Assembly (NCBI GenBank): GCA_038202925.1
Contig: JBBREM010000112.1
Coordinates: 1 to 8,687, forward strand
Reading direction: 5' to 3'
DNA: 8,687 nucleotides
Origin: JAEVZK01 sp038202925
GTDB taxonomy: Bacteria > Armatimonadota > Fimbriimonadia > Fimbriimonadales > Fimbriimonadaceae
The notes under the pieces were generated by a model. That model worked only from the letters and a program-made list of their open reading frames with translations. It was not told the origin of the DNA and did no database searches. How positions within the stretch are numbered: position 1 is the first letter of the stretch; each line of letters starts with the position of its first letter. This document shows positions 1 through 6,002 of the stretch, one piece after another. The position numbers and the translations under genes are program-made.

Positions 1-80
1 CCTTGCTTACGAGCGGGCTGCGACTACGGTCAGGTTCCTCGACTCGCCCTCCGGATCGAGTCCTCGCTCGGAATGACATG
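1..80. repeat. Probable dispersed intergenic repeat fragment
   Basis: On the minus strand positions 78-60 read TGTCATTCCGAGCGAGGAC, a string type I recognise from dispersed intergenic repeats in several environmental bacterial lineages. The same stretch has a 6-bp inverted repeat, GACTCG at 41-46 and CGAGTC at 57-62, with a 10-nt loop. There is no T-run after it, so it is not a good intrinsic terminator. No convincing coding frame covers it. Recognition is from memory and no second copy lies in this window. Confidence 0.4.
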
Positions 81-85
81 GGCGC

Positions 86-91
86 TACAAT
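86..91 (+). promoter_or_regulatory. -10 box of a leaderless promoter for the rhodanese gene
   Basis: TACAAT at 86-91 ends 8 nt before the GTG start at 100, so the predicted transcript begins at or within a base or two of the start codon. The 10-mer GCGCTACAAT (82-91) is identical to the one in the argF promoter (7771-7780). No clear -35 element is visible at the expected distance, and there is no SD before the GTG. Confidence 0.6.
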
Positions 92-99
92 AGCGTGCT

Positions 100-420
100 G
101 TGGTCCCAGAAGTCACCCCGACTGAACTCGCAACCGAGCTAAGCGGCGAGAACCCGCCGAGCCTGCTGGACGTTCGCGATGCAGAGGAGCTGGAAATCAG
201 CCGCCTTTCCAATCTCATTCACATCGAAATGGCCGAGCTACCCGAACGGATCGGCGAACTCGATCGCGATGCCGACTGGGTGGTGATCTGCCGGACCGGC
301 AACCGAAGCTGGCGCGTCACGCAATACATGCTCCAATCGGGGTTCATGCACGTGCGCAACCTTGCCGGCGGGATGAATGGCTGGGCGGCTGAAGTCGACC
401 CGGCGATGCCGCAATATTAG
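100..420 (+). CDS. Single-domain rhodanese-like sulfurtransferase
   Basis: A 106-residue protein that is a single rhodanese domain. Family landmarks are in order: ELATEL near 9-14, LLDVRDAEE at 22-30, the active-site loop CRTGNRS at 64-70 with catalytic Cys64 and the conserved Arg residues of the CRxGxR motif, and GGMNGW at 90-95 near the C-terminus. Such cytoplasmic proteins carry sulfane sulfur as a cysteine persulfide; the donor and acceptor cannot be told from sequence. No signal peptide or membrane segment is present, so it is not a periplasmic PspE-type protein. The GTG start is chosen because the protein begins just before the domain and a TACAAT box lies 8 nt upstream, giving a leaderless mRNA. 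Its TAG stop overlaps the stop of a convergent small ORF. Function in sulfur transfer is well supported; the specific pathway is unknown. Confidence 0.9.
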   Translation: MVPEVTPTELATELSGENPPSLLDVRDAEELEISRLSNLIHIEMAELPERIGELDRDADWVVICRTGNRSWRVTQYMLQSGFMHVRNLAGGMNGWAAEVDPAMPQY

Positions 421-623
421 TGGACGAGACTGCGAGGCGCACGACCTGGAGCAAAGGTCTTAATGATTCTGTGCGTTGAATCAACCTCGGTACCACAGTG
501 CTTTAGCGCCAACGCTCCGGCGATCTCGGCAAGGTCTTCGTGCTCTTCCGGCCAAACCTCGAAGAAAATGACGGCAGGGCGACCGATCAGTGCCTCCGCC
601 CGCTCAAGGGAGGATCGGCTCAT
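417..623 (-). CDS. Small hypothetical protein, 68 aa
   Basis: I do not recognise this product. The ORF runs from ATG at 623-621 to TAA at 419-417, so its stop overlaps the convergent rhodanese stop by a few bases, a common arrangement for real neighbours. The peptide has a protein-like composition: a hydrophobic strand (PAVIFFEVW, about 16-24), an acidic helix-like stretch (EEHEDLAEIAGALALKH, about 26-42), then a short basic C-terminal part. There is no signal peptide. No other frame offers a credible gene for 421-623. Against it: no SD or convincing -10 box precedes the start on the minus strand, and the ORF is short. It could be a small alpha/beta protein or a chance ORF. Confidence 0.45.
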   Translation of the reverse strand: MSRSSLERAEALIGRPAVIFFEVWPEEHEDLAEIAGALALKHCGTEVDSTHRIIKTFAPGRAPRSLVH

Positions 624-698
624 TGGGTTCGGTCCGCCATAAGTGGGTTGCGCACCCTACATTGACGGCTCAGCCCCCAACGCGGGTCTACCAACTCG

Positions 699-728
699 TT
701 GCGGTTATCCCAGCAAGATCGCCACAAT
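699..728 (+). promoter_or_regulatory. Sigma70-like promoter of the GT4 glycosyltransferase gene
   Basis: TTGCGG at 699-704 and CACAAT at 723-728 are separated by 18 bp. The -10 box ends 5 nt before the ATG at 734, so the transcript should be leaderless or nearly so. No SD is present. Apart from this promoter, the interval 624-733 shows only a short inverted repeat (GGGT at 645-648, ACCC at 654-657) and no convincing gene. Confidence 0.6.
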
Positions 729-733
729 GAACC

Positions 734-2104
734 ATGCGCGTGATGATGCTCTCCTGGGAGTACCCGCCGAGGGTCGTTGGTGGCATCAGTCCGCACGTTC
801 ACGACCTCTCGCAGCAGCTTCAGGCTAAGGGTGTCGAGGTCCACGTCATCACGAAGGAAACGCCTAACGCGCCCGATGAAGAAACTCAGCCGAGCGGCGT
901 CCAGGTCCACCGGGTCCACCTCGCCGAGAAGCCGAACGACTTCCTGCATGAGATCCAACTCCTCAACGACGCGACCGAGGACCGCGTGCGAGAACTGCTG
1001 GAAGACTGGCGGCCGGGCGGGCAGCCGACCGTGTTCCACGCTCACGACTGGCTCTCGCTCGATGCCGCTCGGGAACTGAAATACGACTACAAGTTGCCTA
1101 TCGTAGCAACCATCCACGCCACCGAGTGGGGAAGGCATGGCGGGGTGCGCGGGGACACGAGCAAATACATCCACGAGCAGGAGTATTGGCTCACCTACGA
1201 AGCCTGGCGGATCATCGTGTGCTCAGAGTTCATGAAGGGCGAGGTGAACCGCTACTTCAACTCCCCCGCCGACAAGGTGGACGTGATCTACAACGGTGTG
1301 GAGGCTTCAAAGTTCGACTTCAAATGGTCGGGCAAGGAGCGGGCGGAGCACCGCGCCAAGCTGGCGCTTCCGAACGAGAAGATCGTGATGTATGTCGGCC
1401 GGTTCGTACGGGAGAAGGGAATCCAGGTGCTATTAAACGCCGCAAGCGTCGTATTGGCCCAGCAGCCGAACACCAAGTTTCTGATCGTCGGAGGCGGCAA
1501 CCGCGAGCGCTTCGAACGATTCACTCATTGGGCGGGACTGCAGGACAAGGTCCTGTTCACGGGTTTCATGGCCAACCGCTCGCTCCATCAGCTTTACCGA
1601 TGCGCGGATGTGGCGGTCTTTCCTTCGCTTTACGAGCCGTTTGGCATCGTCGCGCTCGAGGGCATGGCGGCTGGCGCGCCGGTTGTCACGAGCGACGCGG
1701 GCGGCCTGAAAGAGGTCGTCCTGCATGATCAAACCGGCACACTCTCATTTGCCAACAATGCCGAATCGCTGGCCTGGGCGATCCTACATGTCCTGGGCGA
1801 TCCGGATCGAGCAACGAAGCTGGCTCACAACGCGAAGGTCAGGTTGAACGTGGACTTCGAGTGGTCGCATTTGGCGGATCAGACCATCGCCGTGTACGAC
1901 CGGGTCTGGAGCGAGTTTCTCGATTCCTACTGGGCCGATCAGACCCTATGGCCGATATCTCCCGGCGCGGAAGAACGAGCGCAGGCGCAGGCTGTCCGCG
2001 AGAAGGCGCTTGCCCATGTCCACGCGGATCGCACGAGGCCGGACCTGCCTGGTCCCGTTCCCATGCCGCCGAACTTGGACGATCCTAGGGAGGAACGTGA
2101 TTGA
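734..2104 (+). CDS. GT4 glycosyltransferase, glycogen-synthase-like
   Basis: A 456-residue GT-B fold retaining glycosyltransferase of family GT4. The N-terminal domain opens with SWEYPPRVVGGI (7-18), including the glycine-rich loop that contacts donor and acceptor, and has HAHDW at 102-106. The C-terminal nucleotide-sugar domain has YVGRFVREKGI (220-230), with the conserved Arg and Lys of the donor-phosphate site, and SLYEPFGIVALE (298-309), the EX7E motif with Glu301 and Glu309. The SWEYPP opening resembles GT4 glycogen synthases and related alpha-glucan or maltose-1-phosphate enzymes such as Rv3032/GlgM, more than trehalose or LPS enzymes. The donor is probably ADP- or UDP-glucose, by inference. 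About 60 C-terminal residues (395-456) form a charged, Pro-rich tail outside the GT-B core. The protein is cytoplasmic, with no signal or membrane segment. The ATG at 734 fits both the conserved N-terminus and the CACAAT box. No other glycogen gene lies in the window. Confidence 0.88.
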   Translation: MRVMMLSWEYPPRVVGGISPHVHDLSQQLQAKGVEVHVITKETPNAPDEETQPSGVQVHRVHLAEKPNDFLHEIQLLNDATEDRVRELLEDWRPGGQPTVFHAHDWLSLDAARELKYDYKLPIVATIHATEWGRHGGVRGDTSKYIHEQEYWLTYEAWRIIVCSEFMKGEVNRYFNSPADKVDVIYNGVEASKFDFKWSGKERAEHRAKLALPNEKIVMYVGRFVREKGIQVLLNAASVVLAQQPNTKFLIVGGGNRERFERFTHWAGLQDKVLFTGFMANRSLHQLYRCADVAVFPSLYEPFGIVALEGMAAGAPVVTSDAGGLKEVVLHDQTGTLSFANNAESLAWAILHVLGDPDRATKLAHNAKVRLNVDFEWSHLADQTIAVYDRVWSEFLDSYWADQTLWPISPGAEERAQAQAVREKALAHVHADRTRPDLPGPVPMPPNLDDPREERD

Positions 2105-2127
2105 GTATTGGGTATTGGGTATTGGGT
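2100..2127 (+). repeat. Heptamer tandem repeat ATTGGGT, four units
   Basis: Four head-to-tail 7-bp units: an imperfect ATTGAGT at 2100-2106, followed by three exact ATTGGGT units ending at 2127. The TGA stop codon of the glycosyltransferase (2102-2104) lies inside the first, divergent unit. The array resembles the short tandemly repeated heptamers (STRR) known from cyanobacteria and other bacteria. Its function is unknown. Confidence 0.85.
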
Positions 2128-2154
2128 GAATTGTCTCCACTGACCACGAGGATT

Positions 2155-2182
2155 TACGATCCACGAATCACGAATCACGACC
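2155..2182 (+). repeat. Heptamer tandem repeat CACGANN, four units
   Basis: Four 7-bp units of consensus CACGANN: TACGATC (2155-2161), CACGAAT (2162-2168), CACGAAT (2169-2175) and CACGACC (2176-2182). The array ends 2 bp before the stop codon of the minus-strand gene, so the convergent intergenic gap consists largely of two heptamer arrays. The 18-mer ACGATCCACGAATCACGA (2156-2173) recurs exactly at 5943-5960. Confidence 0.85.
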
Positions 2183-2184
2183 CT

Positions 2185-4569
2185 TCAACCCCCTTTCTTA
2201 ACCGGTCCCGTCGCAAACACGATCGCATCCGGAATCGCCACGCCCTTAGGCTGGAAGCTGCCTGGGTAGATCACGAACGTGTCGAACGCCAAATCCGCCG
2301 ATCCGCCGATTACGCTCAGTCTCAGCTTCGTCTGTCGTCCGCCGAGCTTCGTCACGCCCAGCCGGTACCAGCCGAAGCCCTGTCCATAAAGGCTGACCGG
2401 TTCGCCTTGAATCGTGAAGTTCTGGCCAGCTAGGTTGACCACGACATTCTGCCGCTGATCGGCCGGGATCCGGGCGGCTATCCAAAGTTCGGAATCGAGC
2501 TGAGTCCGAACCGGCAGGGAGTATTCGGAGTAGTAGCCGTCCGCTGGACTTGCAAGTTGCGTGCGCAGGGCCAGCGCGGCGCCACCGCTACATCCGGCGC
2601 TTTGCATGACTTCGCTGAAGTTGTTATCTTTCGAGGTTTCGGCCTCGATCCACGAATAAAGCGCGAGACGGCTGGTGATCCGCCCGTACTCCCGCCGCAT
2701 CTCGGGGAAGGCTCCGCCGGGGCTGCGCTCGAACGCGGAAAGGGCGTCGCGGAAGAGGTAGGCGTACTCGGTCATGTCGACGCGGTTCTTCTCCGCCATC
2801 GCGATAAGCTGATTCACCTTCGACATTGTTTCGACATAGGCAGGCTCGGGGATGGGCACCTCGTCGGTGCCGGCGATGATGAGCGGGATCGGCCCCACCG
2901 ATACCTCGATGCCATCTTTCTTGATCTTTGGCTCTGGCGAGGTGCCGTCTAAGCTGGAAAAAGTCGGTGATTTGGTATCAAGGAGACGAAGCTTTACGCG
3001 GGCTGCGGGGAGTGAAGACCAAAGCGCCGTGTAGCTCTGGACTCCGTCGTTGTAGCGGTAAGCGTAGTAGTTCGATCCGAGATCGATTCGGTTGCCACTC
3101 GCGGGCGAAGGGAGCCACCAGCGCCCTCCGGGAAGCTGCTGAGGCACGGCCGGATTGAACGCGCTCTCGGGATAGTACAGCGCCTGCGGCGAATACTGGG
3201 CGAGGCTCCCATCGTTCGCTCGCGCGGCCTGGGCAGCCATCGCTTTCATCACCGAATCTTTGGTGCTCCTTAGGAACCAACCGCGAGCGCCCAGCGAAGA
3301 TAAGTCGTCCAGAACATTCGAAAGCTGGCTTGCCGCCGCATCGTCCGAGCCCGGCTCCACATCGGTCGCCACCAACCATCCCGGCCTCGTCCATCGCAGC
3401 AAGCTGCTGGTGGCACGGCTGCCGGATTGAAGCAAAGCCGACGGCGAGGTGCCGACGGCTCGCATCCCGATTCCGCTGATCGCCGGGGAAGGCGCCTCGT
3501 ACATCGGCGACCATCCCGCCCACTCTTGCACGACTGGCACTTGAGCCACCGTTTGTATCGCCGAGACGAACCGCTGATATCGTCGCACCGCCGCGCCGGT
3601 GATCGCATCTTGTATGTCCGTCCAGACCAAGGAGCGCGCGTTGTTGCAGGTGAACAGCTTGTCCGAATCGGTGTCCCACAGCTGCGGGATACCGCGGCTC
3701 GGTCCGGACCAGAGCGGAGCCAGTCGGGCAAGTTGCTCGAACGAATCGATGTTTGCCGTCGCCATCGACCAGGCCTTCATCGCGGTTTCCACGGTCTTGT
3801 ATTTCTGTTTCAAATAAGAGGCGAACTCATAGCGGAAGTAGGGGCTCGTGGGCACGAAGCGCGGGTCGGCGCGCTCCCACGTGGCGAGGCGGCCGAGGGG
3901 ATTCACAATGCCGCGCAGGCCCGGGCCGTTGGCGTGGGATCTTAGAGTAGTGAGAAGGCGATCGCGGTGCTCATCAAGCGCGTCCCACAAATCGATTTGC
4001 TGCAGGCTCCGCATACGCGGGTAGAGCAGGACCACCTGCTCCAACTCGGCGATCGGCTTGACATCGATCGTGAGTTGGCCGTTGATTACCGGCTGTCTCG
4101 ATACCGAGGCGACGCTCGCATCCCGGCGGTTGACGACGACGATCAGCGTGCTGCTTGAGCCTGGGAGCGTGATGTTCAGCTTCTGCGGCTTCGTGAGGCC
4201 GACAATTCGGTAGCCGGCTGGCTCAACTGCCACGCCTTCGGCCATTGGAGCCAAGGAGCTGATCGAGACCAGGTAACGCATGTTGGAGGCTTCAAGCGCC
4301 TTCAAGGTCGCGGACCAGTTGGTGCCTCCGGCGGGGAGGTCGACGATGACGTCCTGGAATCCGGCGGCCTTGGCTCGCGCGACTTCCTCGGGGCTTCCGT
4401 CGATTCGCAGTCCGACCGGCATGTAGGGGGTACCGCCCCAGATCAATGTATGGTTCGCATTGATCGACCACTGCTGCGGCGCGCCTTCCTTGGCCGCGTA
4501 GGTTCCTGAGAATTGGCCAAGCGCAGCGGCAGCTGAGGCCGCCGCGAAGGTGATGAGGAGGGCACGCAC
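2185..4569 (-). CDS. Secreted GH42-like protein with C-terminal carbohydrate-binding-like domain
   Basis: A 794-residue protein of no certain family. Residues 1-18 are a Sec signal peptide (MR, a hydrophobic Leu/Ala core, then AAALGQ). Next comes a segment like the start of clan-A glycoside hydrolases (TLIWGGTPYMPVGLRIDG, 41-58). Residues 244-267 (YFRYEFASYLKQKY to KAW) resemble the GH42 beta-galactosidase 'Y..FLK.KYGTIE.LN.AW' segment. In GH42 the acid/base Glu sits in an 'NE.G' motif; the likely counterpart here is IVNPLG (221-226), with Pro in place of Glu. A candidate nucleophile strand is LVATDVEPG (399-407), with Glu405. Residues 639-770 look like a CBM6/CBM35-type jelly roll (SWIEAET near 639-645, FDTFVIYPG near 762-770). 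So it is a cell-surface or periplasmic glycan-binding protein, possibly a degenerate hydrolase. The GTG start at 4569 is supported by the signal peptide. Family assignment is tentative. Confidence 0.7.
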   Translation of the reverse strand: MRALLITFAAASAAAALGQFSGTYAAKEGAPQQWSINANHTLIWGGTPYMPVGLRIDGSPEEVARAKAAGFQDVIVDLPAGGTNWSATLKALEASNMRYLVSISSLAPMAEGVAVEPAGYRIVGLTKPQKLNITLPGSSSTLIVVVNRRDASVASVSRQPVINGQLTIDVKPIAELEQVVLLYPRMRSLQQIDLWDALDEHRDRLLTTLRSHANGPGLRGIVNPLGRLATWERADPRFVPTSPYFRYEFASYLKQKYKTVETAMKAWSMATANIDSFEQLARLAPLWSGPSRGIPQLWDTDSDKLFTCNNARSLVWTDIQDAITGAAVRRYQRFVSAIQTVAQVPVVQEWAGWSPMYEAPSPAISGIGMRAVGTSPSALLQSGSRATSSLLRWTRPGWLVATDVEPGSDDAAASQLSNVLDDLSSLGARGWFLRSTKDSVMKAMAAQAARANDGSLAQYSPQALYYPESAFNPAVPQQLPGGRWWLPSPASGNRIDLGSNYYAYRYNDGVQSYTALWSSLPAARVKLRLLDTKSPTFSSLDGTSPEPKIKKDGIEVSVGPIPLIIAGTDEVPIPEPAYVETMSKVNQLIAMAEKNRVDMTEYAYLFRDALSAFERSPGGAFPEMRREYGRITSRLALYSWIEAETSKDNNFSEVMQSAGCSGGAALALRTQLASPADGYYSEYSLPVRTQLDSELWIAARIPADQRQNVVVNLAGQNFTIQGEPVSLYGQGFGWYRLGVTKLGGRQTKLRLSVIGGSADLAFDTFVIYPGSFQPKGVAIPDAIVFATGPVKKGG

Positions 4570-4576
4570 GAACCCG

Positions 4577-4582
4577 AGACTA
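4577..4582 (-). promoter_or_regulatory. Candidate -10 box for the secreted-protein gene
   Basis: On the minus strand TAGTCT (TANNNT pattern) lies at 4582-4577 and ends 7 nt before the GTG start at 4569, the spacing seen at other leaderless starts in this window. No SD and no clear -35 element is visible, so support is only positional. Confidence 0.4.
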
Positions 4583-4605
4583 CCTAAGCCCCCTCATTCG
4601 TTCGG

Positions 4606-4611
4606 CACAAT
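4606..4611 (+). promoter_or_regulatory. -10 box of a leaderless promoter for the MFS gene
   Basis: CACAAT at 4606-4611 ends 6 nt before the GTG start at 4618, placing the expected transcription start on the start codon itself. No -35 consensus is visible; its expected place (about 4583-4588) touches the opposing TAGTCT box of the divergent gene, so the two polymerases may exclude each other. Confidence 0.55.
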
Positions 4612-4617
4612 GGACAG

Positions 4618-5865
4618 GTGAAGCCCCTTCCGAAGCGCGTTTGGATCCTCGGCTGGATCAGCCTGTTCGCCGACGTGGCCTCGGAAATGGTCTATCCGAT
4701 CATCCCCGTCTTCATGCAGCGGGTTCTTTTGGCGCCCGCGCTTGCGCTTGGCGCGGTCGAGGGATTCGCCGAGGCCATCGTCAGCTTTATGAAGGGCTGG
4801 TCGGGCTGGCATTCCGACCGCACCGGCAAGCGCGCACCGTTCATCCAGCTCGGATATGGGCTGAGCGCGCTGGGTAGACCGATTATCGGCTTCGCCCATT
4901 CCATCGGTGCGGTGCTCCTCGGCCGCGGCCTTGATCGGTTTGGGAAGGGCCTGCGCACAACCTCGCGAGACGCGCTGCTCGCCGATTCGGTCGAGAAGGA
5001 AGATTACGGCCGCGCATTCGGGCTCCATCGGTCGATGGACACTTTCGGCGCTTTCCTCGGAGGAGTGGTGCTCCTCGTTCTGTTGGCGCTGCTGGTTCGT
5101 GCCTATTCCGATCTGCGGATGGTCTTTCTGATCGCGATCATCCCCGGCGCGATCTCGGTGCTTTTCACGTTTCTGCTCAAGGACGTTCCGCGGGAGGCAG
5201 AACCCCCTCACCTAACCTCTCCCCTGGAGGGGAGAGGGATGAGGCAGAGATTGGGCCTGAGCGAAATGCCGCCCGGATATTGGCGCGCGGTTTTGGTCAC
5301 CCTGCTGTTCGGCCTTGGCAATACGAGCGACACCTTCCTGCTCCTGCGCTCGAACGCGGTATTCGAGAAGACGAGCGCCACTTCGATCGGCTTCTTTGCC
5401 GGCACGACGGTGATCGAAGGCGCATTGATCATGACCGTGCTCTCCTACCTGCTGTACAACGTTTTTTACGTCGCATTGTCCTATCCGGCGGGCAAGCTTA
5501 GCGACCGTATTGGTCGCTGGCCAATCATCGCGGCCGGATTCTTGGTCTACTCAGGTGTCTATCTCGGCTTCGCCTTTGCGAATACGGCCCTGATCTGGTT
5601 TCTCTGGGCGCTCTATGGCGTGTACAACGGGCTTACTGACGGCGTCGGCAAGGCGCTGGTGGCCGATCACGCCCCCCGCAACGCCCGAGGGACGGCGCTG
5701 GGCTTCTACTACATGGCCGGCGGGTTCATGACGCTGATCGGCAACCTCATCTTCGGTCTGGTTTGGGACCGTGTCAACCCCCAAGCCGCGTTCCTTTTCT
5801 CGGCTGTGGTGGCGGGTTTGGCGGTCGTGCTTATTCCGCTAACGAGGGGGATGGAGCGGGGTTAG
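4618..5865 (+). CDS. MFS transporter with an in-frame repeat insert in its central loop
   Basis: A 415-residue integral membrane protein with about 12 hydrophobic segments, a normal length for the major facilitator superfamily. The MFS signature after TM2 is GWHSDRTGKR (63-72), repeated in the second half as GKLSDRIGRW (292-301), as expected from the internal duplication. GRGLDRFGKGLRTTSRDAL (102-120) is characteristic of an MFS subgroup usually annotated only as 'MFS transporter' or drug/sugar efflux. The substrate cannot be predicted. It does not look like AmpG despite lying upstream of murQ. The central cytoplasmic loop (about 188-215) contains PHLTSPLEGRG, encoded by a palindromic DNA repeat. 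The GTG at 4618 is chosen because TM1 begins at once (KRVWILGW) and CACAAT lies 6 nt upstream. It is probably monocistronic: a strong hairpin array separates it from the next gene. Confidence 0.88.
   Translation: MKPLPKRVWILGWISLFADVASEMVYPIIPVFMQRVLLAPALALGAVEGFAEAIVSFMKGWSGWHSDRTGKRAPFIQLGYGLSALGRPIIGFAHSIGAVLLGRGLDRFGKGLRTTSRDALLADSVEKEDYGRAFGLHRSMDTFGAFLGGVVLLVLLALLVRAYSDLRMVFLIAIIPGAISVLFTFLLKDVPREAEPPHLTSPLEGRGMRQRLGLSEMPPGYWRAVLVTLLFGLGNTSDTFLLLRSNAVFEKTSATSIGFFAGTTVIEGALIMTVLSYLLYNVFYVALSYPAGKLSDRIGRWPIIAAGFLVYSGVYLGFAFANTALIWFLWALYGVYNGLTDGVGKALVADHAPRNARGTALGFYYMAGGFMTLIGNLIFGLVWDRVNPQAAFLFSAVVAGLAVVLIPLTRGMERG
5206..5244 (+). repeat. Palindromic REP-like element inside the MFS coding sequence
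   Basis: A perfect 10-bp inverted repeat, CCTCTCCCCT (5216-5225) and AGGGGAGAGG (5228-5237), has a 2-nt GG loop. It is enclosed by an outer CCTCA (5206-5210) and TGAGG (5240-5244). Strings of this form are a familiar class of dispersed intergenic palindromes in many bacteria. Here it is read in frame, giving PHLTSPLEGRGM (residues 197-208) in the loop between TM6 and TM7, where an insert is tolerated. Confidence 0.75.
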
Positions 5866-5874
5866 TGAGTCGGG

Positions 5875-5983
5875 GTACGTGGTTCGTTGGTCGTGGATCG
5901 TGATTCGTGTATACGGGGAATCTCTGCGCGCCTTCACGACTCACGATCCACGAATCACGACCATCGAATCAAGACCCACGACA
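5875..5983 (+). repeat. Two-armed heptamer array forming a long inverted repeat
   Basis: The left arm (5875-5909) is five contiguous 7-bp units of pattern NN(T/A)CGTG, one of them ending in TT. The right arm (5935-5983) is seven contiguous units of the reverse complement, pattern CACGANN, with two units diverging in the constant part. Positions 5891-5909 pair with 5935-5953 at 18 of 19 bases (mismatch 5904/5940), leaving a 25-nt loop. The constant core is CACGA; only the last two bases vary from unit to unit. It lies between the MFS stop and the kinase start and could end MFS transcription, although no U-tract follows. Confidence 0.85.
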
Positions 5984-5986
5984 AGG

Positions 5987-5992
5987 TACAAC
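5987..5992 (+). promoter_or_regulatory. Candidate -10 box for the kinase-murQ operon
   Basis: TACAAC at 5987-5992 begins 3 bp after the heptamer array and ends 10 nt before the TTG start at 6003. No SD and no clear -35 is seen. The match is weaker than at the other starts, but transcription from here would give a leader of only a few bases. Confidence 0.45.
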
Positions 5993-6002
5993 CTAAGCCG
6001 CT

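Noticed and set aside
643..658. Short inverted repeat GGGT-ACCC as an operator or terminator
   Set aside because: Only a 4-bp stem; too short to distinguish from chance in GC-rich DNA.
620..1174. A 184-codon minus-strand ORF whose stop overlaps the ATG of the small ORF at 623
   Set aside because: It lies mostly within the well-supported glycosyltransferase gene in the opposite strand and has no family motifs; it is an antisense shadow of a GC-rich gene.
4594..5211. A 205-codon minus-strand ORF opposite the MFS gene
   Set aside because: Its composition (Arg, Asp, Glu and His rich) is typical of an antisense frame of a membrane-protein gene, while the sense frame has clear MFS motifs.
4618..5865. 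AmpG muropeptide permease, suggested by the downstream murQ
   Set aside because: The protein lacks AmpG-like sequence features and has the DRFGKGLRT signature of a different MFS subgroup; the gap to the kinase holds a hairpin array and a separate start.
5875..5983. CRISPR-like array
   Set aside because: Units are 7 bp and contiguous without 30-40-bp spacers, and no cas gene is present; it is a heptamer tandem repeat.
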